Origin: Campylobacterota bacterium
Lineage (GTDB): Bacteria; Campylobacterota; Campylobacteria; Campylobacterales; Sulfurovaceae
Assembly (NCBI GenBank): GCA_015494795.1
Contig: WGAM01000039.1
Coordinates: forward strand, 1-47,981
Direction: 5' to 3'
Length of the DNA stretch: 47,981 nt
Every line of letters starts with the position of its first letter. Position 1 is the first letter of the stretch. A program made the translations under genes and the position numbers. This document shows, in pieces, positions 25,446-34,417 of the stretch. A model generated the notes under the pieces. That model saw nothing but the letters and a program-made list of their open reading frames with translations, was not told where the DNA came from and did not search any database.

Positions 25446-26732
25446 ATGTTAAAGAATTTTTCACTACTTGTTATTACTGTTGTATCTATTTTTAGTATGA
25501 AATCTATCTATTTCGATAATGATATTAAAAAAAGTAGTCCAAAAGAGATTACATATAGTACAGAGACTAAAAAGATTATTGAAAAGAGTATTGATATAGA
25601 TAATGAAGTTGAGCCAATAATAAAAATAGATAATAATAAATCAGATATTATAGAAAAAAAGAGTGATATTAATGATATTGAGTTACTTTTTAAAGAGGCT
25701 ACTAATTTAACAAATGAAGAGCATTATAAAGAGGCACTTAATAAATATAATCATATTATTAAGAGATTAAAAGATAGTAGTAGCATAAAAAAGTTAAAGA
25801 GATTTGTAGGGGCAAGTTTTTTAAAGGCGTATATATACAAAACTTATCTTAAAGATAATGAGAGTGCTATTAAAGTTTATGATACTATTATAGACAAATT
25901 TAAAGATAGTAGTAGTATAGAGCTTTTAAAATTGTATGCTAAGGCAGAGAAGTTTAAAGCTAGTCTGCTTGATAGAGATGAGGCTATATATATCTATGAT
26001 GAAATAGTAGATAAATTTAAAGATAGTAGTGATATAGAACTTCTAAAATTATATATTAATGCACAAAATGCTAAAGCAACTCTCTCAACAAATGATAATG
26101 ATACTATTGAGATTTATGATGATATAATAGATAGACTAAAAGATACAAAAGATAAACAACTCTTAAAAGAGGTTGTTGATATAGAATTTTCAAAAGCATA
26201 TTTAATCAATAACAGTGAAGAGTCTATTGAAATTTATGATGATATTATTGAAAAACTTAGCCCTTATGGTGAATTTAAAGATAGAGTTACAGATGCACTA
26301 TTTGCTAAAAGTTATATAATATCAAAAGATGATAAAGAGGCATCTATGGAGATATTAGATAAAATTATTGATAAATATCGAGACAGTAACAATAGAGCCT
26401 CTTCTCAAAATTTTGAATATGCTGTTATAAATAACATCGAATTAGCACTTGTTACTAATAGTGATGATAGAGAGTATAGAGAGTTGGCAAATGAGTCTCT
26501 ATTAAATATACCAGATACAAAACCTCAATTAGAGATGCTTCAAATCCTAAGAGATGCACAAGAGGTAAATCAAGATGAGGCTATGAAGAGATGGAAGAGT
26601 AAATATAAAAATTATAAATTTGAAAATTGGAGTTTTGATACTCTAAATGAGTGGAACAGTCAAATGGAAGATAGCGAAGAGAGAGCTAGAATAAAAAAAT
26701 ATATTGATGAGTTTAGTAAACATAGTAGCTAA
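25446..26732 (+). CDS. Signal-anchored TPR-like repeat protein of unknown function
   Basis: 428 aa. An N-terminal hydrophobic helix (about 5-20) probably exports or anchors the protein. From residue ~94 to ~335 there are about six 38-47 aa helical repeats with the consensus A-I-x-I-Y-D-x-I-I-D-K-x-K-D-S. Units start near 94, 141, 180, 220, 260 and 299. The spacing suits TPR-like helix pairs. The C-terminal ~90 residues differ and are acidic and Trp-containing. No enzyme motif is seen. It stands alone under its own promoter, divergent from the DUF1566 gene. Confidence 0.75.
   Translation: MLKNFSLLVITVVSIFSMKSIYFDNDIKKSSPKEITYSTETKKIIEKSIDIDNEVEPIIKIDNNKSDIIEKKSDINDIELLFKEATNLTNEEHYKEALNKYNHIIKRLKDSSSIKKLKRFVGASFLKAYIYKTYLKDNESAIKVYDTIIDKFKDSSSIELLKLYAKAEKFKASLLDRDEAIYIYDEIVDKFKDSSDIELLKLYINAQNAKATLSTNDNDTIEIYDDIIDRLKDTKDKQLLKEVVDIEFSKAYLINNSEESIEIYDDIIEKLSPYGEFKDRVTDALFAKSYIISKDDKEASMEILDKIIDKYRDSNNRASSQNFEYAVINNIELALVTNSDDREYRELANESLLNIPDTKPQLEMLQILRDAQEVNQDEAMKRWKSKYKNYKFENWSFDTLNEWNSQMEDSEERARIKKYIDEFSKHSS
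25725..26450 (+). repeat. Intragenic tandem repeats (about 114-140 bp units)
   Basis: These encode the repeat units of the preceding entry. The second and third units are also alike in DNA: AAATTTAAAGATAGTAGT recurs near 25896 and 26010, consistent with recent duplication. Confidence 0.6.
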
Positions 26733-26750
26733 TTTAGTTAAAAATTAGCT
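26727..26750. terminator. Hairpin spanning the convergent stops of the repeat protein and rpiB
   Basis: AGCTAATTT and AAATTAGCT are perfect 9 bp arms around a 6-base loop. The hairpin includes both stop codons. It lacks a strong T-tract, so termination strength is uncertain. Confidence 0.45.
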
Positions 26751-27190
26751 CCAAAATTACACCCATCTTCTATCTTATTAACTCTATTTAGATGTCGTCC
26801 TCCCTCAAAAGGTGTATTACAAAAGGCTTCAATCATACTCTCAACAACACCTCTACCAACAACCCTCTCACCAAAAGCTAATATATTAGCATTATTATGA
26901 GCTCTACTCATAGAGGCAGTATAGGCATCATGACATAGTGCGGCTCTTACACCTTTAATTTTATTTGCTGAAATAGAAATCCCAATACCTGTTCCACATA
27001 TTAAAATACCAAAACTCCCCTTATCCTCAACAACAGCATTAGCACACTTTTTAGCAAAATCTGGATAATCCACTCTATCTGCACTATCTGGTCCTAAATC
27101 TATAATCTCATGTCCTAAAGAGCGAACAATATCTTTTGTAAACTCCTTTAGAGCATATCCTGCATGGTCTGTTGCTATATAAAATTTCAT
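26738..27190 (-). CDS. rpiB: Ribose-5-phosphate isomerase B
   Basis: 150 aa, full length. Starts 'MKFYIATDHAGY' with the catalytic-site His9, and has C65 in 'LICGTGIGIS', the RpiB active-site Cys loop, and 'RAHNNANILAFGERV'. It interconverts ribulose 5-phosphate and ribose 5-phosphate in the non-oxidative pentose phosphate pathway. It is the last gene after folD and lepB on the minus strand, 12 bp from lepB, an order I recall from Helicobacter pylori. Confidence 0.95.
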   Translation of the reverse strand: MKFYIATDHAGYALKEFTKDIVRSLGHEIIDLGPDSADRVDYPDFAKKCANAVVEDKGSFGILICGTGIGISISANKIKGVRAALCHDAYTASMSRAHNNANILAFGERVVGRGVVESMIEAFCNTPFEGGRHLNRVNKIEDGCNFGANF

Positions 27191-27202
27191 ATATCCTCCT
27201 AT

Positions 27203-28057
27203 TTAATATCTTGGTTTCTCATATTGAATACTATTTACAAATCTTCCTACTCTATCCCATCTCACCTTTTTAGTCTCATTATCCCATGAGAAGTAGATAA
27301 ACCAAGGTTTTCCAATAACTAAACTATATGGTACAGAACCCCAAAAACGGCTATCATTAGAGTTGTCTCTATTATCTCCCATCATATAATATCTATCTTT
27401 CTCAACCTTTTTATATAGTGCATTTACAGGTCGTCCATCTACTCTAAGAATATCTCCATCTAATCCATCTATATATGTCGGAGTCATATCTATACCATCT
27501 TTACTATATAGATAGCTTTGAATAAGAAGTTTAAATATATTCTCATGTCCATTAGGTCTATATTGAATACCGGGAAATCTATCCATATATGGATTATCTA
27601 CCCATAGTTTTCCATAGAACCTTTTAATCTTATCTTTTGGATAGTTGTCTTTTATATATTTATCACCCTCTTTAAAGTGAATATATAAATGTTTATCTTG
27701 ATATACAATCTCATCTCCACCAGTGGCTACACATCTCTTTACATAGTGAACTTTATTATTATTAGGGTATAAGAAGATAACAATATCACCTCTTTTAGGC
27801 TTGTCCCCCTCTATTAAGTGTCCATTATGATTAAAATCGGGTAGTAGTGGTAGCTCTATCCATGGAAGTTTTGGAATTGGAATACCATATACAAACTTTT
27901 TAGCAAATAGAAAATCCCCTATAAGAAGCGTTCTCTTCATAGAGCCAGATGGAATTACAAATGATTGAATTACAAAAAATATAAGAAATAGTACTATAAC
28001 AATAGTACCTGTCCAAGAGTTAGAGAATTTATAAATTTTTTTTAAAGTATTTTTCAT
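27203..28057 (-). CDS. lepB: Signal peptidase I
   Basis: 284 aa from the ATG at 28057, which shares one base with the folD stop (TAATG) and has GGAGAG upstream. A longer frame to 28162 runs into folD and gives an implausible N-terminus. One transmembrane helix (about 18-36) precedes catalytic S39 in 'PSGSM', and the general base is K107 in 'HYVKR'. 'MMGDNRDNSNDSR' is the conserved box E. It cleaves signal peptides on the periplasmic face. An insertion of about 60 residues (about 140-215) makes it longer than the minimal family, as in other Campylobacterota. Confidence 0.95.
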   Translation of the reverse strand: MKNTLKKIYKFSNSWTGTIVIVLFLIFFVIQSFVIPSGSMKRTLLIGDFLFAKKFVYGIPIPKLPWIELPLLPDFNHNGHLIEGDKPKRGDIVIFLYPNNNKVHYVKRCVATGGDEIVYQDKHLYIHFKEGDKYIKDNYPKDKIKRFYGKLWVDNPYMDRFPGIQYRPNGHENIFKLLIQSYLYSKDGIDMTPTYIDGLDGDILRVDGRPVNALYKKVEKDRYYMMGDNRDNSNDSRFWGSVPYSLVIGKPWFIYFSWDNETKKVRWDRVGRFVNSIQYEKPRY

Positions 28058-28911
28058 TATAAATTCTCTCCAAACTCTTTTGTAGCTTTTAGTGTATTTG
28101 ATAGAAGCATAGCAATGGTCATAGGTCCTACTCCTCCTGGGACAGGAGTGATATATGAGCATTTTGGAGCAACTCTTTTAAAATCAACATCTCCAACTAG
28201 AGAGCCATCTTCTAATCTATTAATACCAATATCAATAACAACTGCTCCATCTTTTACCATATCCTCTTTAATTAGATTAACAACTCCAACACCCACTATT
28301 ATAATATCAGCCTTTTTAGTGTGAGATGCTAAATCTTTGGTATATATATGAGTTATAGTTACAGTGGCATTTCTATTTAGAAGAAGTGAAGCCATAGGTT
28401 TTCCAACAATATTACTAGCTCCTACTACTACTACATCTTTCCCCTCTAACTCAATATTATACTCATCAAACATCTTCATAACCCCTAATGGAGTACATGC
28501 TACAAAACTATCTAAATTTGTAACCATTCGCCCTACATTATAAGCATGAAACCCATCAACATCTTTTTTAGGGTCAATTACCTCTAAGATTTTTGTAGTA
28601 TCTATATGTTTAGGGAGTGGAAGTTGAACTAAAATACCATGAATATGAGGATTATTATTCATCATAGTAATAATCTGAACTATTTCATCTTCAGTTATAC
28701 TCTCTGGCATCTTATGTGCAATAGAGTAGAAGCCTACAGCTTTACAAGCCTTCTCTTTCATTGATACATAAGCATGACTTGCAGGGTCATTACCAACAAT
28801 AATTACAGCAAGACCCGGAACAATATTTTTCTCTCTTTTAAGTTTTTCTACCTCTGCTTTTACAGATAATTGAACCTTTTTAGAGAGTGATTTTCCATCA
28901 ATAATTTGCAT
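28057..28911 (-). CDS. folD: Methylenetetrahydrofolate dehydrogenase/cyclohydrolase FolD
   Basis: 284 aa, full length. 'AYVSMKEKAC' carries the catalytic Tyr and Lys, with 'GILVQLPLPKH', 'KDVDGFH' and 'PVPGGVGPMT' all present. It converts 5,10-methylene-THF to 10-formyl-THF using NADP in the cytosol. Its last base is shared with the lepB start. It is the first gene of the folD-lepB-rpiB set, behind an extended -10 promoter. Confidence 0.96.
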   Translation of the reverse strand: MQIIDGKSLSKKVQLSVKAEVEKLKREKNIVPGLAVIIVGNDPASHAYVSMKEKACKAVGFYSIAHKMPESITEDEIVQIITMMNNNPHIHGILVQLPLPKHIDTTKILEVIDPKKDVDGFHAYNVGRMVTNLDSFVACTPLGVMKMFDEYNIELEGKDVVVVGASNIVGKPMASLLLNRNATVTITHIYTKDLASHTKKADIIIVGVGVVNLIKEDMVKDGAVVIDIGINRLEDGSLVGDVDFKRVAPKCSYITPVPGGVGPMTIAMLLSNTLKATKEFGENL

Positions 28912-28940
28912 TATTTTCTCGTTTTGAATAAATTTTCGCT

Positions 28941-28949
28941 ATTATATCA
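28941..28949 (-). promoter_or_regulatory. Extended -10 promoter of folD
   Basis: On the minus strand this reads TGATATAAT, 29 bp before the folD ATG, preceded by a T-run. It is another TGnTATAAT extended -10. Confidence 0.6.
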
Positions 28950-28979
28950 AAAAATCTTTTATTAAAAGGTATTCCTAAT

Positions 28980-29357
28980 ATGAGGCTTATACTACTTCTA
29001 CTACCAATTTTTCTTATATCTGAAGATAATACTATAAAAGATAGCTTCTTATCTGATTTTGAATATGGAAAGATGCTATATAATAATCCAAGAGGAATAC
29101 CATGTAGTAAATGTCATGGAAAGAGAGGAAAAGGTGGACATAAGATTGCTAAATATTATGATAAATATGGAAATCCCAAACTTCTAAAAGGGAGTAATAT
29201 TACAAAATATACTCTAAAAGAGTTAAAAGATAGTCTATCTAATAGATTTAAAGATAAAAAAAATCATATAGTAAGGCATAAAATTATGCCTATCTACTAT
29301 CTAACAGATGAAGAGATAAGAGCGATATATCTCTACCTAAAAGGTGAAAAAAAGTAG
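28980..29357 (+). CDS. Small periplasmic class I cytochrome c
   Basis: 125 aa. A short signal peptide (about 1-14) leads to a haem-binding 'CSKCH' at 42-46 and a probable distal Met at 103 in 'KIMPIYYLTDEEI', followed by the C-terminal helix 'AIYLYLKG'. This is a monohaem electron carrier of the c553 kind found in Campylobacterota. Haem attachment would need the CcsBA system seen at the left edge. The stop lies 2 bp from the end of the convergent VKOR-glutaredoxin gene. Confidence 0.88.
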   Translation: MRLILLLLPIFLISEDNTIKDSFLSDFEYGKMLYNNPRGIPCSKCHGKRGKGGHKIAKYYDKYGNPKLLKGSNITKYTLKELKDSLSNRFKDKKNHIVRHKIMPIYYLTDEEIRAIYLYLKGEKK

Positions 29358-29380
29358 CTCTATTTAGAGCAATTGCTCTC
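29357..29380. terminator. Overlapping palindromes at the convergent ends of cytochrome c and VKOR genes
   Basis: AGAGCAATTGCTCT (29366-29379) is a perfect 14 bp palindrome, and GCTCTATTTAGAGC (29357-29370) overlaps it, allowing alternative hairpins. It is suitable for bidirectional termination but lacks a long T-tract. Confidence 0.4.
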
Positions 29381-30217
29381 TAATTTATCTAATGTGATAA
29401 ATCCACAACCCTCATCACCACTATCTTCTTTATCATTAGCTAAAAGGTCAATTCCACTATTGGACTCTTCTCCAACAACTGCACTCTCCTCTACAACACT
29501 ATTCTCTTTTACTATTTTTTTATCTTTTTTATTAAAAAACTCAATAATATCCTTATCCCCATTAATAATTTTAATACTTTTATTATCTTTAATAATTAAT
29601 ATAGGTATTGTTTTAAAGTTTAGAAAAGTTGCAAAATTTCTAGCTTCAATATCATCAATACTCAATTTAGTAAATTTAATATTATGCTCTTTAAGATAAT
29701 GTTTCACCTTTTTACAGTGAGGACAAGTTGGAGATTGAATTAGATAGTTTCCACTATTTTTTACAAATATAGCAGATTTAGGAATGGCTAAAAAGCTAAG
29801 AGCTGTAAATATAGATATAGCAAGTGGTGCTACCATAAGAAAATATTTTCTTGTAGATAGAAGTGTAATAACTATTAAGAATGTATATACACCCATACAG
29901 AATTTACACATCTCTGGTGACGCATAAAATTGGTAACCTAACATTATAGTCTCAAATAGAAGTGAAGCAACTAAAACTAAAAAGAATAGTTTTTCGCTAA
30001 CTTTTTTATTAAAACTAAGCACTCCTATAATTAAAATAATAAATGCATCAAAAACACCTATAAAGTTTAAATATATACTATCAAACCTTAGCAGACTATC
30101 GGCTAAAAGACAGCCTGTAGATGCACATAAACTAGAGTGAAATAGTTTTAATACAGCCTCTGTTGTAACATATATAAAAAACAGAGTTGGTAAATAGATA
30201 AATGATATTTTTTTCAT
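29360..30217 (-). CDS. VKOR-like membrane oxidoreductase fused to a glutaredoxin/thioredoxin domain
   Basis: 285 aa. Four to five helices form a VKOR-like core with loop cysteines C31 and C36 and the active-site CxxC 'CKFC' at 104-107. A glutaredoxin-like domain follows with 'CPHC' at 165-168. Bacterial VKOR homologues reoxidise periplasmic DsbA-type proteins, passing electrons to quinone; a fused Trx-like domain is the usual partner. The C-terminal tail (about 230-285) is acidic with no motif. AAGGAG sits 6 bp upstream of the ATG. It is convergent with a cytochrome c gene that needs reduced cysteines for haem ligation. Confidence 0.78.
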   Translation of the reverse strand: MKKISFIYLPTLFFIYVTTEAVLKLFHSSLCASTGCLLADSLLRFDSIYLNFIGVFDAFIILIIGVLSFNKKVSEKLFFLVLVASLLFETIMLGYQFYASPEMCKFCMGVYTFLIVITLLSTRKYFLMVAPLAISIFTALSFLAIPKSAIFVKNSGNYLIQSPTCPHCKKVKHYLKEHNIKFTKLSIDDIEARNFATFLNFKTIPILIIKDNKSIKIINGDKDIIEFFNKKDKKIVKENSVVEESAVVGEESNSGIDLLANDKEDSGDEGCGFITLDKLESNCSK

Positions 30218-30244
30218 AAAATTCTCCTTAGATAATAATCTAGG

Positions 30245-30250
30245 ATTATA
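30245..30250 (-). promoter_or_regulatory. -10 element of the VKOR-glutaredoxin gene
   Basis: TATAAT on the minus strand about 28 bp before the ATG; the ribosome-binding site AAGGAG is the complement of 30224-30229. Confidence 0.45.
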
Positions 30251-30359
30251 ATAAGATTTATATAAGATATTGTTTATTTTTTACTATTAAAAATATATAT
30301 TATTTTTTATATTTTAATAAATATATTAGTTTTTATTAAATAATGTTTAATAAAAATAG

Positions 30360-30368
30360 TGTTATAAT
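30360..30368 (+). promoter_or_regulatory. Extended -10 promoter of the polysaccharide cluster, in a 259 bp AT-rich leader
   Basis: TGTTATAAT, a perfect extended -10, lies 108 bp before the first cluster gene. The surrounding 30218-30476 is almost entirely A/T. A second weaker TATATT/TACAAT region occurs near 30435-30449. AGAGG at 30466-30470 serves the first gene. Confidence 0.55.
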
Positions 30369-30476
30369 TTAAAATAAAAAAAATTACTATTTAATATAAA
30401 ATATTAAATTAATATATTAAATAATTTTTTTTGTTATATTAGATACAATACAATTGTAATTTAAAAGAGGATAACA

Positions 30477-31235
30477 ATGCTTAGAACTATCTTATATATT
30501 TTAATAATATCTAATCTAATAGGTTGTACAACAAAAGAGAATTTTGTACTTTTCAATAAAGCTGATTTAAATCAATCTACAAGGCAAATAGATAATCAAG
30601 AGTTTAAAAATATTAAATTTGAATATAAAATTCTACCACATGATAGAGTATCTCTTATTGTCTATCAACATCCAGAGTTTAGTATATCTACATTAGGAAA
30701 TGGAACAAGTGATAGAGGAATATTAGTCAATTCAAATGGAGATATAAGACTACCTCTCGTTAAATCGATACATATAGCTGGATTAACACAGACAGAGGCT
30801 CAAGAGAAGATAGAGAGTGCCTTTAGAAGATATATTAAATCACCAGATATATATTTTGAAGTTTTAAATAAGAGAGCTTATGTTGTAGGAGAGGTTAATA
30901 GACCAGGAGAGATAAAATTAGATAATGAGCAGTTAAGTCTAATTCAGCTTCTAGCTAAAGCTGGAGATTTAACTGATAGTGCCAATAGAAGAGCTATTAT
31001 GATTTTAAAAAGTGGAGAGGATAGAGTTAATTCTCAAATTGTTGATTTAACAAATTTCAATTCACTTAAAAATGCAAATTTAATGATAAAACCAAATGAT
31101 ATTGTATATGTACTACCAAATGATATGAAACCATTTAATGTTGGAGTAGATGAAATTAATCCTATCTTTAGACTTATAAGTAATGCTCTATCACCTTTCA
31201 TTACTATTAAGTTACTAAAAAATTGGAGTAATTAA
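30477..31235 (+). CDS. Wza-like polysaccharide export lipoprotein (Poly_export/SLBB)
   Basis: 252 aa. Lipobox 'SNLIGC' ends at residue 17. A Poly_export region begins at 'YKILPHDRVSLIVYQHPE', and a soluble ligand-binding beta-grasp (SLBB) domain follows around 140-215 ('AYVVGEVNRPGEIKL'). Wza-type proteins form the periplasmic and outer-membrane channel for capsule or exopolysaccharide. It is shorter than E. coli Wza (~380 aa) and has one SLBB domain. It is followed 2 bp later by the Wzc-like gene, the standard pairing. Confidence 0.92.
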   Translation: MLRTILYILIISNLIGCTTKENFVLFNKADLNQSTRQIDNQEFKNIKFEYKILPHDRVSLIVYQHPEFSISTLGNGTSDRGILVNSNGDIRLPLVKSIHIAGLTQTEAQEKIESAFRRYIKSPDIYFEVLNKRAYVVGEVNRPGEIKLDNEQLSLIQLLAKAGDLTDSANRRAIMILKSGEDRVNSQIVDLTNFNSLKNANLMIKPNDIVYVLPNDMKPFNVGVDEINPIFRLISNALSPFITIKLLKNWSN

Positions 31236-31237
31236 TT

Positions 31238-33541
31238 ATGGAATATAATAATAATTTTCATAAAAAAGAGGAATTGAGATTAAAAGATGTATTTAAAATA
31301 GTTTGGCATCATATACTATTTATTTTTATTATGATAATAATTGGAATTAGTATATCTAGCCTATATCTATATTTCCAACCATCAATATATAGTGCAAATG
31401 GAAGTATGGAAGTTATTACTTATGATAAGAGTAATATGCAGACTAATGATTTACTGCAAAAGACATTCTATGCAAATAAAGAGGTGGACAAAGAGTTAGA
31501 AAAATTATTAACTTATGAGATTAATAGAAAAGTAATTGAAAATATGAATTTATCAACTCAATTTTTTACTAGAGATGGATATAGAGATATTGAATTATAT
31601 GAAGATAAAGTTCCAATAAAAATTGATGTTAAAAGTGTAAAATATAAATTCTTAGGTCGAAAAGTTAAACTTATACCATATAAAGATGGATATAAGTTAG
31701 AGATAGATTATGGCTATATTGAAAAAATATCAAAAGATATATTCAAAAAAAAGATAATAACTATTGATAATAGACTCTTCCCATATAATAAACCTATAAA
31801 AACTAAATTTTTTGAGATAACTATATCTAAAAAAGGTGAATTAAAAGAGCCAATATATTTTAAACTTAATGGAAGTAGTAGAGATATATATGAAAATATA
31901 GTCAAAAAGAGACTCTTTGTTATCCAAAAAAATAAAAATGCTCCAATTATAGATATATCCTATGAAGATAATATACCAAAAAGAGCAACAGAGTATATAA
32001 ATAAGTTACTTTTAGTTTTTCAAAATGAGGGTAGAATTGAAAAGAGTAAAAGAAATAATCAAATATCAAATTTTCTTAGTAAGGAGTTAGCTAAAAATAG
32101 AAAAGAGTTAAAAGAGGCAGAAAGAGCATTAGAAGAGTATAAAATTAGACACAAAGCAGTTAAAACATCTACACAAGCTGATTTAATCATTAGAGATTTA
32201 AATAATATAGATATGGCTATTTCAGATAACCATATAAAAGAGATAATTGTTGATGATATATTAACTAGAGTTCAAGAGGGAGATTTTAAATCTATAGGTT
32301 CTCTATTAGTTCAACTAAATGATAAGGTCAATACCCAATTAATTCAATCACTACAAAAACTTGAACTAGATGAGAGCAGACTTAGCTCTGAATATACTGA
32401 TGAGTATCCAAAACTGATGGTTATTCGTAAACAGATTAATATAACTAAACAGAAGATATATAAAAATATAGAGACTTTAAAAAACTCCTTTATAAATAAA
32501 CGCAGAAATTTACAAAGATTAAAATCTATAAAAGAGAAAGCACTCCAAAGACTACCTATAGATGAGATAAATATTGTTAATTTAAATAGAAAATATAAAT
32601 TAAAAATAGAAATGAATGATTATCTATCAAAAAAACAACAAGCAAATGAGACAATTAAATCAGCTATTATATCTGATTATAGAATAGTTGAGAGAGCATA
32701 TCTTCCAAAAAAACCTATAAAACCTAAAAGAACTCTAATCCATGTTTTAGCAATAGCTACAGCCCTTTTACTCGGAGTTGTTTTATCTCTTCTAAATAAC
32801 TCTTTTAACGGTAAAATTAAAAATATAGATGATATTGAAAATATTACAACAATACCTATATATGGATTACTTCCCATTTTTAAAAAAAATAGAAAACCTA
32901 CTATAAGGGTATTTCAAGAACCTCAATCACCACTAGCTAATAGCTTTAGAGATTTAAGAACCAATTTACAATTTGCACTAAATAGAGATAGCTCAAACAG
33001 TATCTTAATAACCTCAATGTCTCCATTTTATGGAAAGAGTTTAATTGCATCTAATTTAGGTGCGATTTTTCAATTAGCTGGATATAAGAGTATAGTTATA
33101 GATTTAAATCTAAAAAATCCATCTTTAGATAGATTTTTTGATATAGATGGCTCTAATGAAGGTATGAGTAGTTATCTAAGAGGAGATAGCAATATGAGTG
33201 ATATTATATTCCAAACTGAATATCCAAACTTAGATTTTATTCCTGCTGGAAAAAGGGTTATAAACTCTTCAGAGTTAATTTTATCTCATAGATTAGAGAT
33301 AATGTTAAATAAATTAAAAGAGGTATATGACTATATAATAATAGACTCTACAAATTTAATATCATCTAAAGATACACTTTATCTAACTAAATATACAGAT
33401 ATTAATCTTGTTGTTCTAAAAATTAATAGTTCAAGAAAGAAAGATATAAAAAAATTAGAAAAGATGATTAATAGATATAAATTAAAAAATATTGGATTTG
33501 TTATTAATTCTACTAAAAAAAGAGTAGAAAATTATATTTAG
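31238..33541 (+). CDS. Wzc-like chain-length determinant with degenerate BY-kinase domain
   Basis: 767 aa. A Wzz-type periplasmic domain lies between transmembrane helices at about 25-45 and 500-520, with a long coiled-coil middle (about 265-470). The cytoplasmic CpsD-like domain (about 565-767) has a Walker A-like 'SPFYGKS' (K600), a Walker A'-like 'IDLNLKNP' with Asn where many kinases have a second Asp, and a Walker B-like 'IIDSTN' (D703). The usual C-terminal tyrosine cluster is missing: only one Tyr lies in the last ten residues. It pairs with the Wza-like exporter to control polymer length and export. Confidence 0.9.
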   Translation: MEYNNNFHKKEELRLKDVFKIVWHHILFIFIMIIIGISISSLYLYFQPSIYSANGSMEVITYDKSNMQTNDLLQKTFYANKEVDKELEKLLTYEINRKVIENMNLSTQFFTRDGYRDIELYEDKVPIKIDVKSVKYKFLGRKVKLIPYKDGYKLEIDYGYIEKISKDIFKKKIITIDNRLFPYNKPIKTKFFEITISKKGELKEPIYFKLNGSSRDIYENIVKKRLFVIQKNKNAPIIDISYEDNIPKRATEYINKLLLVFQNEGRIEKSKRNNQISNFLSKELAKNRKELKEAERALEEYKIRHKAVKTSTQADLIIRDLNNIDMAISDNHIKEIIVDDILTRVQEGDFKSIGSLLVQLNDKVNTQLIQSLQKLELDESRLSSEYTDEYPKLMVIRKQINITKQKIYKNIETLKNSFINKRRNLQRLKSIKEKALQRLPIDEINIVNLNRKYKLKIEMNDYLSKKQQANETIKSAIISDYRIVERAYLPKKPIKPKRTLIHVLAIATALLLGVVLSLLNNSFNGKIKNIDDIENITTIPIYGLLPIFKKNRKPTIRVFQEPQSPLANSFRDLRTNLQFALNRDSSNSILITSMSPFYGKSLIASNLGAIFQLAGYKSIVIDLNLKNPSLDRFFDIDGSNEGMSSYLRGDSNMSDIIFQTEYPNLDFIPAGKRVINSSELILSHRLEIMLNKLKEVYDYIIIDSTNLISSKDTLYLTKYTDINLVVLKINSSRKKDIKKLEKMINRYKLKNIGFVINSTKKRVENYI

Positions 33542-33553
33542 AAAGGATATATA

Positions 33554-34417
33554 ATGAAAGGAATTATTTTAGCAGGTGGAAGTGGAACAAGACTATATCC
33601 TATTACAAGAGGAGTATCAAAACAATTACTTCCTATATATGATAAGCCTATGATTTACTATCCACTATCGGTCTTAATGTTAGCAGGAATAGATGATATA
33701 TTAGTTATTACTACTCCAAATGATTTAGATAACTATAAAAGGGTTTTAGGTAATGGTTCAAAATGGGGAATATCTATAAGTTATGTGACTCAACCATCTC
33801 CAGATGGTTTAGCTCAAGCCTTTATATTGGGTGAAGATTTTATTGGAGATGATAGTGTATCTCTTATCTTAGGAGATAATATATTTTATGGTCCCGGTTT
33901 AATTCCATTAGTTAAAAAGGCTTCTAAACTAAAGAATGGAGCAATAGTGTTTGGTTATCAGGTAAAAGACCCTGAGCGATTTGGTGTTATTGAATTTGAT
34001 AAAGATAAGAGAGCTATTAGTATAGAAGAGAAGCCCAAAGAACCAAAATCCGATTTTGCAGTTACAGGGTTATATTTCTATAGTAATAGTGTAATTGAGA
34101 TTGCAAAAAAGATTAAACCTTCAAGTAGAGGCGAGTTAGAGATAACATCTATAAATGAGGAGTATCTAAAGAGAGGAGAGCTTAAAGTAGAACTTTTAGG
34201 TAGAGGCTTTGCATGGTTAGATACTGGCACTCACGATACTCTCCTATCAGCTAGTCTATTTGTTCAAACTATAGAGCAGAGACAGGGCTATAAAGTAGCA
34301 TGTTTAGAGGAGATTGCATACAATAGTGGTTGGATAACAAAAGATGATGTATTAAAAATTGCATCACAACTAGATAACAATGGCTATGGATTATATTTAA
34401 GGGATTTAGTAAAATGA
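33554..34417 (+). CDS. rfbA: Glucose-1-phosphate thymidylyltransferase RmlA
   Basis: 287 aa, full length. The nucleotidyltransferase signature is '[11 protein letters not shown]', and '[15 protein letters not shown]' and 'LGDNIFYG' are RmlA motifs. It makes dTDP-glucose from dTTP and glucose 1-phosphate, feeding RmlB. The stop overlaps the rfbB start by four bases. No rmlC or rmlD is present in the window, so the product does not obviously go to rhamnose. Confidence 0.96.
   Translation: MKGIILAGGSGTRLYPITRGVSKQLLPIYDKPMIYYPLSVLMLAGIDDILVITTPNDLDNYKRVLGNGSKWGISISYVTQPSPDGLAQAFILGEDFIGDDSVSLILGDNIFYGPGLIPLVKKASKLKNGAIVFGYQVKDPERFGVIEFDKDKRAISIEEKPKEPKSDFAVTGLYFYSNSVIEIAKKIKPSSRGELEITSINEEYLKRGELKVELLGRGFAWLDTGTHDTLLSASLFVQTIEQRQGYKVACLEEIAYNSGWITKDDVLKIASQLDNNGYGLYLRDLVK

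Noticed and set aside
25740-26400. CRISPR-like repetition
   Set aside because: The repeats are in frame within one coding sequence, diverged, and have no spacer structure.
28058-28162. 35-residue N-terminal extension of signal peptidase I
   Set aside because: It runs through folD and includes a Cys/Arg-rich stretch unlike any LepB. The ATG sharing a base with the folD stop has a good ribosome-binding site.
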